Below are positions 40,870-49,899 of a stretch of 64,000 bases of DNA, in pieces. Source of the DNA: RGIG5612 sp963589005 (GTDB taxonomy: Bacteria > Bacillota > Clostridia > Lachnospirales > Lachnospiraceae); the NCBI GenBank assembly GCA_963589005.1, contig CAVAJR010000010.1, positions 1-64,000 on the forward strand. Reading direction: 5' to 3'. The notes under the pieces were generated by a model. It worked only from the letters and a program-made list of their open reading frames with translations. It searched no databases and was not told the origin of the DNA. Each line of letters starts with the position of its first letter. The stretch's first letter is position 1. Both the position numbers and the translations under genes were made by a program.

Positions 40870-41628
40870 ATGGAAAAACAGGATATAAAATCGGATGTAA
40901 AAAGTGCAAGTGAAGTTGTATTTGATCACATGATGGAGTCTATTACACGGGGTGAATGGAAACTGGGAGAAAAGATTCCTTCCGAGAATAAACTTTCACA
41001 GAAATATAATGTTAGCCGTGTAACGGTTCGAGCAGCAATACAGAGAATGATTTCGATGGGACTACTTGAGAGCAGGCAGGGAGAAGGCACATATTTAACG
41101 AAACCCAGTCTAGAATCAAGAATTGATAATTTGATACCCGCCTTGGCACTTTCACAGACAGACAGACTTAATGTTTTCGAGTTTAGACGAACAATTGAAA
41201 CAGGTGCAGCTGCGCTTGCAGCTCAACGAGCAGATGCTGAAACTATAGCAGAACTTTTTAAGCTTTCTAGTCAAATGAAGGGTTGTGAATGTCAGGAGGA
41301 AACAGTCGAGCTGGATTTGGCATTTCATAGAAAAATAGCGGAGGCGACAGGAAATCCGATGTTTGTTATGGTATTCGATGTGATGAAGGATTCATACAGA
41401 GCTTTGTTTGAACATAATGTTTCAATGGTAGGATCAGCTGGTGCAAGTTTTCATTATATGCTTGCCAATGCAATTGAAGCCAGGGAACCAGAACTTGCCA
41501 GAGTGATTATGCTAAAGCATATCAACAATGCACTTACAGGAGCAGATGGAATAAAGTTCATGACAGATGGAGTTGATAATGAAGATAGAAATTTGGAAGA
41601 GATTTTGAAAGGAGAACAGCGTATATGA
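40870..41628 (+). CDS. GntR family transcription regulator, FadR subfamily (FCD domain)
   Basis: A 252-residue regulator. ATG 40870 is chosen because GGGAAGGA lies about 9 nt upstream. The N-terminal winged helix (about 10-80) shows WKLGEKIPSENKLSQKYNVSRVTVRAAI and GLLESRQGEGTYL. The C-terminal all-helical FCD effector domain (about 95-225) has FRRTIETGAAALAA, LDLAFHRKIAEATGNPM and HYMLANAIEAREPELA, with the Asp/His residues that usually hold a metal and a carboxylate ligand. The likely effector is a sugar acid or hydroxyacid. It overlaps the next gene by 4 bp (ATGA) and is flanked by its own operators. Confidence 0.92.
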   Translation: MEKQDIKSDVKSASEVVFDHMMESITRGEWKLGEKIPSENKLSQKYNVSRVTVRAAIQRMISMGLLESRQGEGTYLTKPSLESRIDNLIPALALSQTDRLNVFEFRRTIETGAAALAAQRADAETIAELFKLSSQMKGCECQEETVELDLAFHRKIAEATGNPMFVMVFDVMKDSYRALFEHNVSMVGSAGASFHYMLANAIEAREPELARVIMLKHINNALTGADGIKFMTDGVDNEDRNLEEILKGEQRI

Positions 41629-42515
41629 AAGAATCTATTCACAAATATTTTAAAGTCGGAACGATTCAATGGATGAGTTTTCCCAAAACAGAGCCAATGG
41701 AATCACTGAAGGCAATATGCCGCGACGATTATTTTGATGCAATTGAGTTAAAGGGGTATGGGGAGAAAAATGGTGATGCAAAAACATTGCTTGATCAGAG
41801 CCATTTAAAAATCTGCTACGGTGCACAGCCTAGATTGTTAGGAACAGGTTTAAACCCTAATGATGTTGATGAAGAAGGAAGAGCTAGGGCTGAGGCAACT
41901 CTTAAGGAAGGCATTGATGAAGCAGAATATCTCGGAGCTGGTGGAATAGCATTTCTTGCAGGGAAATGGTCACCAGAAACCAAGGAACTGCAGTATGAAA
42001 AGCTGCTAAAAACAACTAGAAATCTGTGCGATTATGCTGCAACTAAAGGGATGATGATTGAACTGGAAGTGTTTGATTATGATATGGATAAGGCAGCCCT
42101 TATAGGACCAGCTCCTTATGCAGCAAGATTTGCAGCAGATATGAGAATGACTCATAGTAATTTTGGATTATTAGTGGACCTTAGTCATTTTCCAACAACA
42201 TATGAAACAAGCAGATTTGTAATCAGGACATTAAGACCATATATTACGCATCTGCATTTTGGAAATGCAGTTGTAAAGTCGGGATGTGATGGCTATGGTG
42301 ATATGCACCCTCGTTTCGGTTATCCCAATAGTGCCAATGATACACCGGAATTGCTAGATTATCTGAGAGTTTTGAAAGAAGAAGGATTCTTTAACGAAAA
42401 TAGTCCGTTGGTACTTTCAATGGAGGTAACATTAAGACCAGGAGAAGATGAGGGTATTGTTCTTGCCAATACTAAGAGGGTTTTAAATAGGGCGTGGGCA
42501 TTGCTTGAAGATTAG
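41625..42515 (+). CDS. Sugar phosphate isomerase/epimerase-like TIM barrel (AP endonuclease 2 family)
   Basis: A 296-residue protein of the xylose-isomerase-like TIM-barrel family. Metal and substrate residues are suggested by MIELEVFDYD (Glu on a strand), LLVDLSHFP (Asp, His), THLHFGNAV (His) and LVLSMEVT (Glu), the usual layout of divalent-metal epimerases such as hydroxypyruvate isomerase, tagatose 3-epimerase and IolE/IolI. It overlaps gntR by 4 bp and is the first enzyme of the operon. It probably isomerises or epimerises a ketose or 2-keto acid. The exact substrate is unknown. Confidence 0.8.
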   Translation: MKESIHKYFKVGTIQWMSFPKTEPMESLKAICRDDYFDAIELKGYGEKNGDAKTLLDQSHLKICYGAQPRLLGTGLNPNDVDEEGRARAEATLKEGIDEAEYLGAGGIAFLAGKWSPETKELQYEKLLKTTRNLCDYAATKGMMIELEVFDYDMDKAALIGPAPYAARFAADMRMTHSNFGLLVDLSHFPTTYETSRFVIRTLRPYITHLHFGNAVVKSGCDGYGDMHPRFGYPNSANDTPELLDYLRVLKEEGFFNENSPLVLSMEVTLRPGEDEGIVLANTKRVLNRAWALLED

Positions 42516-42527
42516 GGGAGGATTGCG

Positions 42528-43493
42528 ATGAAAATAGTTATTCTGGATGGATACACAGAAAATCCTGGGGATCTAAGTTGGGAAAAACTTGAACAGCTCG
42601 GCGAATTAACCGTATATGATCGTACAAATGTTAATGACGAGCAGGAGATCATTTCGCGTATTAGAGATGCAGAGGTTGTTATTACCAACAAAACTCCAGT
42701 TCGTAAGTCAACAATAGATGCGTGTCCGGGTATGAAATACATAGCAGTACTTGCTACTGGATATAATGTAATAGATATTGACTATGCTAAAGAAAAAGGC
42801 ATTTGTGTTTCAAATGTACCTGCATATGGAACGGCATCAGTTAGTCAGTATTCGGTAGCACTTTTGTTGGAAATATGTCATCACATTGGTCATCATAGCG
42901 ATTCAGTACATGCAGGTAATTGGTCTAAAAATCCAGACTGGTGTTATTGGGATTATCCCCTTATAGAGCTAGAAGGAAAGACCGCTGGAATTATAGGATT
43001 CGGACGTATTGGGCAGGCAGAAGGAAAGGTGCTGAGGGCCTTAGGAATGACAGTAATTGCCAATGATATCTATTCGACAGATACAGGAAGGGCGATTGCT
43101 GAATATGTTGAATTAGATGAATTATTTTCCAGAGCGGATGTAATAAGCCTTCATTGCAATCTAACAGCGGAAAATACCGCATTTATCAATAAAGCAAGCA
43201 TATCAAAGATGAAAGATGGCGTAATTCTAATCAATAATGCCAGGGGTCAGCTGATAGATGAACAGGATGTAGCAGATGCTCTTAATAGTGGCAAGATTGC
43301 TGCGGCAGGACTCGATGTTGTATATACAGAGCCAATTAAAGAAGATAATCCGTTGCTGTCTGCTAAAAACTGCATTATTACTCCTCACATTTCATGGGCT
43401 CCAAAGGAGAGCCGCCAGAGAATAATGAATATGACAGTAGACAATGTTAAATCATACATCGCTGGCGTTCCAATCAATGTGGTGAATAAATAG
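42528..43493 (+). CDS. D-2-hydroxyacid dehydrogenase (glycerate/hydroxypyruvate reductase-like)
   Basis: A 321-residue NAD-dependent enzyme. The Rossmann motif is TAGIIGFGRIGQAEGKVL (about residue 147). The catalytic Arg is in NNARGQLIDEQDV, Glu in VVYTEPIKEDNPLL and His in NCIITPHISWAP. This triad interconverts 2-keto acids and D-2-hydroxyacids. With glycerate kinase across the divergent promoter, reduction of hydroxypyruvate to D-glycerate is a natural reading, but other 2-hydroxyacids are possible. AGGGGAGGA lies before the ATG, and only 12 nt separate it from the previous stop. Confidence 0.9.
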   Translation: MKIVILDGYTENPGDLSWEKLEQLGELTVYDRTNVNDEQEIISRIRDAEVVITNKTPVRKSTIDACPGMKYIAVLATGYNVIDIDYAKEKGICVSNVPAYGTASVSQYSVALLLEICHHIGHHSDSVHAGNWSKNPDWCYWDYPLIELEGKTAGIIGFGRIGQAEGKVLRALGMTVIANDIYSTDTGRAIAEYVELDELFSRADVISLHCNLTAENTAFINKASISKMKDGVILINNARGQLIDEQDVADALNSGKIAAAGLDVVYTEPIKEDNPLLSAKNCIITPHISWAPKESRQRIMNMTVDNVKSYIAGVPINVVNK

Positions 43494-43506
43494 AGAGGGT
43501 GATTAT

Positions 43507-44331
43507 ATGTCAATGAGCAAGGAAAGAAAAATTGAACTTGAAAAGATGTGTAATCAGTTTCGCATTGATGTTTTGACTGCGATACATGCAAAACAAACGG
43601 GCCATCCAGGTGGAAGCTTATCTGTGTGCGAGATTTTGACAGTATTAATGCAGGATTATATGAATGTGTCATCTTATGAAAATCCTGACAGAGACAGGTT
43701 GGTATTAAGCAAAGGACATGCTGCACCAATGTTGTATAGAAATCTGGTGGAACGAGGCATTCTTGCAGCAAATGCGATGGATTCATTGAGAGAATTTGGC
43801 AGTTTGCTGCAGGGGCATCCGTCTATGCATACACCAGGAGTAGAGATTCCTTCAGGACCACTAGGTATTGGATTGGGTGCAGCTCAAGGGATGGCACTTG
43901 GCTTGAGAATGAATAAAAGTACAGCAAGATGTTACGTGGTATTAGGAGATGGAGAGATTAATGAGGGGACTATATGGGAGACAGCAATGTCAGCAGTGAA
44001 GTTCAAACTGGATAATCTCTGTGCAATATTGGATCACAATAGAGTTCAGCTGGATGGAACAACTGATGAAATTATGCCAGAAGGAGATTTGTCTGCTAAA
44101 TGGAAAGCATTCGGTTGGAATGTTATAAACTGCTGTGGTCACGATGTTGAAGCTTTATACAATGCACTTAAAGAGGCTGAAAAAGTTAAAGACGTGCCGA
44201 CCATAATAATTGCAGAAACCATAAAGGGAAAAGGTGTTTCTTTTATGGAAGGTAAGTCAGAGTGGCATGGAAAAGCAATAGACGATGAACATTTCAATAC
44301 TGCAATGAAGGAATTAGGAGGTGCATGCTGA
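43507..44331 (+). CDS. Transketolase-like protein, N-terminal subunit
   Basis: A 274-residue subunit carrying the thiamine-diphosphate-binding half. AKQTGHPGGSLSVCE and SKGHAAPMLYRNL are typical of the N-terminal half, and the ThDP/Mg motif is LGDGEINEGTIWE to NRVQLDG. The active-site His of GPLGIGLGAAQGMALG context is present. Together with the next gene it makes the two-subunit form of transketolase common in catabolic clusters. Its stop overlaps the start of the C-terminal subunit gene (TGATG), which ensures balanced synthesis. Confidence 0.93.
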   Translation: MSMSKERKIELEKMCNQFRIDVLTAIHAKQTGHPGGSLSVCEILTVLMQDYMNVSSYENPDRDRLVLSKGHAAPMLYRNLVERGILAANAMDSLREFGSLLQGHPSMHTPGVEIPSGPLGIGLGAAQGMALGLRMNKSTARCYVVLGDGEINEGTIWETAMSAVKFKLDNLCAILDHNRVQLDGTTDEIMPEGDLSAKWKAFGWNVINCCGHDVEALYNALKEAEKVKDVPTIIIAETIKGKGVSFMEGKSEWHGKAIDDEHFNTAMKELGGAC

Positions 44332-45263
44332 TGTCAAGAACAATAAGAGAAATATATGGCGAAGCACTTTCGGAAATTGGTGATTACAATCAGGAAATAG
44401 TAGTTCTTGATGCCGATGTCTCGGGTTCAACCAAAAGTAATATATTTGGCAATAAGCATCCAGATAGATTCTTTAATATGGGAATTGCTGAGGCCAATAT
44501 GATTGCTACGGCCGCAGGGCTTGCGACAATAGGTAAGATTCCTTTTGCTAATACCTTTGCAGTATTTATCGGAACGGCCGGCTTATTAGCGACTAGAGGT
44601 CTGGTGTGCTATGGCAATCTTAATGTCAAATTAGCAGGAGCATATTGCGGACTATCAGATGCATTTGATGGGGCAACTCATCATGCGTGCGAGGATATAG
44701 CAGCAATGAGAGCACTTCCCAATATGAAAGTGTTTGTTCCGTCGGATGCTTGTGCTACCAGAAAATTGACAAAACTGGCAGTGGACACGACTGGACCTGT
44801 ATATCTGAGATTGTCGAGAGATTCTTATCCGGATTTGTACGAGGACGGTCAATTTCAAGTAGGAGGTTCAAAGACGGTTCGTCATGGTAAGGATGCAGTC
44901 ATTTTCGCATGTGGAATCCTTGTGCATAAAGCACTTGAAGCAGCTGATATTCTTCAGCAAAGGGGATTAGAAGTTGAAGTTGTGGACATGTATTCTGTTA
45001 AACCTCTTGATGAGGATACCGTAATAGAAGCTGCAAAACGAACAGGCGCTGTTGTTTGTGCTGAAGAACACAGCGTAATAGGCGGACTTGGAAGCGCTGT
45101 TGCGCAGGTATTAGCAAGTAATGCGATAGGAGTTCCTACGGAATTTGTCGGCGTTCAGGATGTGTTTACTGAAACAGGTAATTATGGCAGCCTTTTGAAA
45201 AAGTATGGTTTAGATGCGGATGCTGTTGCTATAGCTTCGGAAAAAGCAGTCAATAGAAAGTAG
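44331..45263 (+). CDS. Transketolase-like protein, C-terminal subunit
   Basis: A 310-residue subunit with the pyrimidine-binding and C-terminal domains. ATG 44331 is chosen over 44325 because AGGAGG at 44316-44321 is then 9 nt away. Motifs are VLDADVSGSTKSNIF, FFNMGIAEANMIATAAGLA (with the Glu that activates ThDP) and GLSDAFDGATHHACEDIAAM. The pair could cleave or build ketoses by moving a two-carbon glycolaldehyde unit. In this operon no sugar kinase besides glycerate kinase is seen, so the natural donor may not be a classic pentose-phosphate ketose. Confidence 0.93.
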   Translation: MSRTIREIYGEALSEIGDYNQEIVVLDADVSGSTKSNIFGNKHPDRFFNMGIAEANMIATAAGLATIGKIPFANTFAVFIGTAGLLATRGLVCYGNLNVKLAGAYCGLSDAFDGATHHACEDIAAMRALPNMKVFVPSDACATRKLTKLAVDTTGPVYLRLSRDSYPDLYEDGQFQVGGSKTVRHGKDAVIFACGILVHKALEAADILQQRGLEVEVVDMYSVKPLDEDTVIEAAKRTGAVVCAEEHSVIGGLGSAVAQVLASNAIGVPTEFVGVQDVFTETGNYGSLLKKYGLDADAVAIASEKAVNRK

Positions 45264-45272
45264 GTATGTAAG

Positions 45273-46298
45273 ATGTTAGTAGCAAGAATGCCAGAAGCAT
45301 TTCAAGTTGAATATCTGGATTGTCCTATACCGGATGTTGAGCCGGGCAGGGTATTACTTGAAAATAAATATCTGGGAGTATGTGCATCGGATCAGCAGAT
45401 TTATCACGGAAGGCACAAGTATATGAAATTTCCGCTAGTCATGGGGCATGAGGTATCAGCTGTGATTAAAGCTGTGGGTGCAGGCGTGACAGGATTTCAG
45501 GTAGGAGAACGAGTTACAATTGAGCCGCAGATAGTATGTGGTGAGTGCTATCCGTGTTCAGTTGGAAGATTTAATGTGTGTGAGAGCTTAAAAGTAATCG
45601 GTGTTCACATGGATGGCTGTGCATGCGAATACATTCAGGTATTGCCCTGGAATCTGCACAAATTGCCAGCTCAGATTACTGATGTTCAGGGGGCACTTAT
45701 TGAGCCGTTGGCGGTTGGAATGGGTTCGGTTCATCGTGCAGGCGATGTGGCTGGAAGAAATGTTGCCGTTATCGGGGCGGGCATAATCGGTAACTTCACT
45801 GCCCAATGTGCCAAGGCCCTAGGAGCTAAGGTTTTAATCAGCGATGTTGTTCCACTTAAATTAAAAACAGCAGAAGAATGCGGGATTGATTATGTTAATG
45901 ATGCCAGCAAATATGATCTTGATGAGGCAACAAGAAGGGCATTTGGGGATTTTCACAAAGCAGATGTAATTATTGATTGTGCAGCGTCTAAGGGCTCCTT
46001 TGTCTCTGCGTTAAAGGCAGCAAGAAAAAATTCTAAGATTGTTATTTCTGGCAATTATAAAGATATTATGGAATTTGACGTTCCAGTAATTCAGCGTAGT
46101 GAGATATCACTGATAGGACATATGATGTATGTAAAAGAAGACTTCCAAGAGTCAATTCGTTGCTTAGAGGAGGGTCTTATTCATACAGAAGGATTGGTTA
46201 CTCAACATTTTCCACTTAGCCATTATGCAGATGCGTTTAAATTTGCAGATGAGCATCCGGCAGATACAATCAAGATGATAATTGATATTGGGGAATAA
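45273..46298 (+). CDS. Zinc-dependent medium-chain alcohol/polyol dehydrogenase
   Basis: A 341-residue MDR enzyme of the threonine/sorbitol dehydrogenase type. Catalytic zinc ligands are in LGVCASDQQIYHG (Cys) and FPLVMGHEVSAV (His, Glu). The structural zinc Cys cluster is CGECYPCSVGRFNVC. The NAD-binding motif is VAVIGAGIIGNFTAQ. It likely oxidises a secondary hydroxyl of a sugar or polyol to a ketone, giving a substrate for the isomerase or transketolase in the same operon. It starts 9 nt after the previous stop, with a modest AGGTATGTAAG upstream. Confidence 0.9.
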   Translation: MLVARMPEAFQVEYLDCPIPDVEPGRVLLENKYLGVCASDQQIYHGRHKYMKFPLVMGHEVSAVIKAVGAGVTGFQVGERVTIEPQIVCGECYPCSVGRFNVCESLKVIGVHMDGCACEYIQVLPWNLHKLPAQITDVQGALIEPLAVGMGSVHRAGDVAGRNVAVIGAGIIGNFTAQCAKALGAKVLISDVVPLKLKTAEECGIDYVNDASKYDLDEATRRAFGDFHKADVIIDCAASKGSFVSALKAARKNSKIVISGNYKDIMEFDVPVIQRSEISLIGHMMYVKEDFQESIRCLEEGLIHTEGLVTQHFPLSHYADAFKFADEHPADTIKMIIDIGE

Positions 46299-46372
46299 TA
46301 AAAAATCATGTAGTTTTGCAACATAATTGTAATGAAGGTATGAAAATCATTTTATGAAGGAGGTAACATTTT

Positions 46373-47935
46373 ATGAAAAAGTTTTTGGCGATTATGCTCT
46401 CATCGTTGCTGACAGTGGGACTATTAACATCTACAGCGTCAGCCTCAGAGGCTACAGGGACGGAACCTGATGGAATTGTGCCAGGCACATCGCTTACGGT
46501 GGTTTGGGATTCTGATAAACAAACTCATCTTCCGTATACCAGCGATTCTCACGGGACGCTTTATATGGAAATTTATGATACTTTGTTTTGTACACAGGAT
46601 GGTGAGACAACAGGATTGATTGCTAAATCGTGGGAGATGTCAGAGGATGGCATGGAATATATTATCCAGATTCATGATAATATCGACTATTGCCTTAAGG
46701 ATGGAACTGTGGGTGATCATGTAACAGCCGATAAGGTTGTAAGATCACTTCAACTGACTGAAAAACACATGTCTAACTTTTTTACAAATATTGAATCTTA
46801 TGAAGCAACTGGAGAGTATGAGATTACAGTTAGATTTTCAGCACCATATGCAGACTTCTTATCTCAATTCTCAAGTATGTTTACTGGTATCGTTGATCCT
46901 GACCTTGTAGCTGAATATGGAGAAGAGAGCAACGTGGCAGCAGTTGGTACAGGTCCGTACTATCTTGCAGAATACCAAGAGGGTGAATATTTTCTGTTCA
47001 AGGCTAATACTAATTACTGGAACGAAGAGCATTTTGCACATATTGAAACAGTTCGTGCAGACATAATTCCAGAAGCAGCCACAGCTCAGCAAGCATTAAT
47101 GGCAGGCGACATTGACTGGATGGAAACTGATGATATTGCTATTGTAACAGCATTATGTGCAGATGGCGAGCATACTTATTACGAGACGCAGGGTGCATTC
47201 AACCCTTTGTATTTCAATGCTAATAGATGTGAAGCTCTTAAGGATGAAAGAGTGAGAGAAGCAATCTCGCTTCTTATAGACCCGGTTGAACTTGTAAATA
47301 ATGCCTATGGTGGATATGGTTCGGTATATGAAGGACCATGGGCAAGCAATATTCGTTCTTATGAGGCATTTGAAGGGTATAACGACGTGGATGTAGATAA
47401 GGCTATGGCATTGTTCGAAGAGGCGGGAGTCGATCCATCAACATTGGTACTTAAAACCTACTACAGCTATTTAGATATGAATTATATGCCGAATCTTCAG
47501 GCTATGCTTGCAAAATATGGCATCACTCTTGATGTTGATGGCCCTTATGATGTAGGTACATTTGTTCAGTCAGTGGGTAAAGGCGACTGGGATGTAATGG
47601 CATGGTTTGGTATTGCTGATGCTAACGCTCCTTATTCAGCTTATTCAGGAATGTTCAGTACAAATGGATTTTTCAGAACCTTGTTTATTGATGAGACTTA
47701 TCCGGAGATCCAGGAAGAAATAGAGACACTTCTTGCAGAGGCATCTGTTCAGACAACGATTGATGCACAGTGTGATGTATTAAAACAGGTTGATCAGATT
47801 CTTGTATATAATCATCTGGTAGCTAAGAATGTTGCTGGCGCAGGTTTTATTGTTTACGATTCAGATCTTAAAAATATGATCGTAGAGGATCACTATTCAT
47901 TTACAGAACTTTATGAACTTTACTGGGCAGAATAA
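46373..47935 (+). CDS. ABC importer substrate-binding protein, family 5 (Dpp/Opp/oligosaccharide type), first copy
   Basis: A 520-residue exported binding protein. The signal peptide is MKKFLAIMLSSLLTVGLLTS with probable cleavage near ASA-SEA. There is no lipobox Cys, unusual for a Gram-positive ABC importer. The mature part has the SBP_bac_5 layout: LIAKSWEMSEDGMEYIIQI, TADKVVRSL, VAAVGTGPYYLAEYQEG, LMAGDIDWMETDD, FNPLYFNANRC and DERVREAISLLIDPV. The family binds peptides, nickel or oligosaccharides. GAAGGAGG precedes the ATG. It heads a complete importer set (two permeases, two ATPases). Confidence 0.92.
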   Translation: MKKFLAIMLSSLLTVGLLTSTASASEATGTEPDGIVPGTSLTVVWDSDKQTHLPYTSDSHGTLYMEIYDTLFCTQDGETTGLIAKSWEMSEDGMEYIIQIHDNIDYCLKDGTVGDHVTADKVVRSLQLTEKHMSNFFTNIESYEATGEYEITVRFSAPYADFLSQFSSMFTGIVDPDLVAEYGEESNVAAVGTGPYYLAEYQEGEYFLFKANTNYWNEEHFAHIETVRADIIPEAATAQQALMAGDIDWMETDDIAIVTALCADGEHTYYETQGAFNPLYFNANRCEALKDERVREAISLLIDPVELVNNAYGGYGSVYEGPWASNIRSYEAFEGYNDVDVDKAMALFEEAGVDPSTLVLKTYYSYLDMNYMPNLQAMLAKYGITLDVDGPYDVGTFVQSVGKGDWDVMAWFGIADANAPYSAYSGMFSTNGFFRTLFIDETYPEIQEEIETLLAEASVQTTIDAQCDVLKQVDQILVYNHLVAKNVAGAGFIVYDSDLKNMIVEDHYSFTELYELYWAE

Positions 47936-47975
47936 TAAACCCTTGTTATTTATTGTTAATCTGTATTGAAATGGA

Positions 47976-48002
47976 GTGGAGAGGTATAAATAGCCTCTCC
48001 AC
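47976..48002 (+). other. Intercistronic hairpin between the binding-protein and permease genes
   Basis: GTGGAGAGG (47976-47984) pairs perfectly with CCTCTCCAC (47994-48002) over a 9-nt loop, with no T-run afterwards. Such hairpins commonly protect the binding-protein mRNA from 3' decay and lower permease expression. Confidence 0.7.
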
Positions 48003-48052
48003 AAAATCCAACCAATATCTGTAACAATGTTTTATTGGAAGGGGTGTAAATT

Positions 48053-49018
48053 TTGGGGAAATATATTATTAAACGAATAATCCTTGTTCCGATTATGGTT
48101 ATTCTGACAACATTTGTTATTTTTTCATTAGTAAATATGACGGATAATGATCCAGCATTGCTTATGCTGCCAGATACATATACTCAGGAGCAGTTGGATG
48201 ATATGCATGAGCAGTTAGGTTTGGATAAGCCTTTTTTAGTAAGATATGTTAACTGGCTGGCAGATGCAGTTCAGGGCGATTTCGGAATATCCTATTCTCA
48301 GAAGATTCCGGTAGCACAGGTAATAGGAAGTAAGATTCCGATTTCATTAAAGCTTGCATTTTACGCAACACTATTGATTATTATACTGGGTGTGCCGATA
48401 GGAATTATGTGTGCTGTAAAACAGTATAGAGCCTTTGATTCGATTATGAACATATTATCTAAATTTTTGTCAGCATTTCCTGAATTCTGGCTGGCAATGA
48501 TGCTCATGCTGGTGTTTGCATTCAAACTGAAAATATTACCATCCTATGGAATGAAAAATGGCTTCGCGAGCTGGATACTTCCTGTAGTTGCACTTGCTCT
48601 TCCTAACTTAGGTGGATATGTCAGGCAGACCAGATCATCTATGCTCGATTGTATTAGACAGGATTATATAAGAACTGCTCGTGCTAAGGGCGCTAAGGAA
48701 GGAGCAGTAATATATAAGGAAGCATTAAAAAATGCATCATTACCTATTATTACTTCAACTGGAATTCGATTCGCATCACTGTTGGGAAGTGCAACAGTTG
48801 TGGAGTCATGTTTTTCGCTTCCGGGTCTGGGATCGACATTGATTGATGCAATTGCAGTTAAGGATATTAACCTAACTATGGCGGGATGTGCTATTCTTGC
48901 AGCTGTATACATTGCAGTAATGCTTATTGTAGATATTCTATATGCAATAGTAGATCCGCGTATTAAGTCTATGTATGTGAAGGCATCAAACAAGAAAAAA
49001 GTAGTGAAGGGGGCATGA
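48053..49018 (+). CDS. ABC importer permease, DppB-like
   Basis: A 321-residue permease starting at TTG 48053, with GGAAGGGG about 8 nt upstream. Six membrane helices are predicted. The N-terminal helix KRIILVPIMVILTTFVIFSL and the following LGLDKPFLVRYVNWL are standard for DppB/OppB proteins. The EAA-like coupling loop is near RTARAKGAKEGAVIYKEALKNA, and the C-terminus ends VDPRIK. It overlaps the next permease by 4 bp (ATGA). Confidence 0.93.
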   Translation: MGKYIIKRIILVPIMVILTTFVIFSLVNMTDNDPALLMLPDTYTQEQLDDMHEQLGLDKPFLVRYVNWLADAVQGDFGISYSQKIPVAQVIGSKIPISLKLAFYATLLIIILGVPIGIMCAVKQYRAFDSIMNILSKFLSAFPEFWLAMMLMLVFAFKLKILPSYGMKNGFASWILPVVALALPNLGGYVRQTRSSMLDCIRQDYIRTARAKGAKEGAVIYKEALKNASLPIITSTGIRFASLLGSATVVESCFSLPGLGSTLIDAIAVKDINLTMAGCAILAAVYIAVMLIVDILYAIVDPRIKSMYVKASNKKKVVKGA

Positions 49019-49890
49019 TTGTGAAAAAGAACAAAACCACTTATTCTCCTTTTCTAGAAACAATAAAACGTATTTTTAAACGTCCGGAAGGTATAGCAGC
49101 TGTAGCAATTATTTTACTTATCATTCTTATCGCAATATTTGCTGATGCAATTGTCCCATATGAAAAGGCGATAACACCTGATGGATTGTCAAGGCTGCAG
49201 GGACCGTCAGCAGCACACTGGTTTGGAACAGATTCGTATGGAAGGGATTTATTTGCTAGGGTAATTCATGGAACGAGAATCGATTTATTCATGGCTGTAA
49301 GTGCAACAACGATTTCAATTACAATTGGAACTATTATGGCTTTGTTGTGTGCTCATTTTGGTGGTGCTGTTGATAGCATTATCATGAGAGTAGCAGATAT
49401 ATTATCTTCTATTCCTGGTCTTGTCCTTGCGCTGGCAATATGCGCGGGTATTGGTCGTGGTATGTGGCCTCTTATTTTGTGTATGATAGTTGGAACTGTT
49501 TCCCTTCATACCAGAATGATACGAAGTGCGGCACTATCTGTTGGTGGTATGGAGTATATTGAATCTGCCAAGGCACTTGGTGCATCCACACCACATATAA
49601 TGTGGCATCATTATATACCTAATGTTACTTCGGTTATGCTGCTCCAGCTGACTCAAAATATAGCTATAGACATAACAATGGGAGCAACGCTTTCATTCAT
49701 TGGTCTCGGTGTAAAAACACCTACACCAGAATGGGGAATGTTACTGTCAGAAGGTATGAATTTCCTGCTAGCAACTCCGTGGGCCGCAATTTTTCCTGGA
49801 ATATTTGTAGTTGTAACATCTCTGGCAATCGCAACATTTGGTGATGTGCTGCGGGATGCGCTTGACCCAAAGCTAAAAGGAAAGGCATAG
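49015..49890 (+). CDS. ABC importer permease, DppC-like
   Basis: A 291-residue second permease. It shows the DppC/OppC hallmarks: a basic N-terminus, helix VAIILLIILIAIFADAIVPY, the motif HWFGTDSYGRDLFARVIHGTR, and the coupling loop YIESAKALGASTPHIMWHH. It ends FGDVLRDALDPKLKG. ATG 49015 overlaps the DppB-like stop; a GTG at 49021 could also serve. With the DppB-like protein it forms the transmembrane channel of the importer. Confidence 0.93.
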   Translation: MIVKKNKTTYSPFLETIKRIFKRPEGIAAVAIILLIILIAIFADAIVPYEKAITPDGLSRLQGPSAAHWFGTDSYGRDLFARVIHGTRIDLFMAVSATTISITIGTIMALLCAHFGGAVDSIIMRVADILSSIPGLVLALAICAGIGRGMWPLILCMIVGTVSLHTRMIRSAALSVGGMEYIESAKALGASTPHIMWHHYIPNVTSVMLLQLTQNIAIDITMGATLSFIGLGVKTPTPEWGMLLSEGMNFLLATPWAAIFPGIFVVVTSLAIATFGDVLRDALDPKLKGKA

Positions 49891-49899
49891 GAGGTTAAT

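Noticed and set aside
43507..45263. Assignment of the split transketolase to the sulfoquinovose sulfo-transketolase or apiose pathways
   Set aside because: The isomerase, kinase and sulfonate-handling partners expected for those pathways are absent; only the transketolase split is shared.
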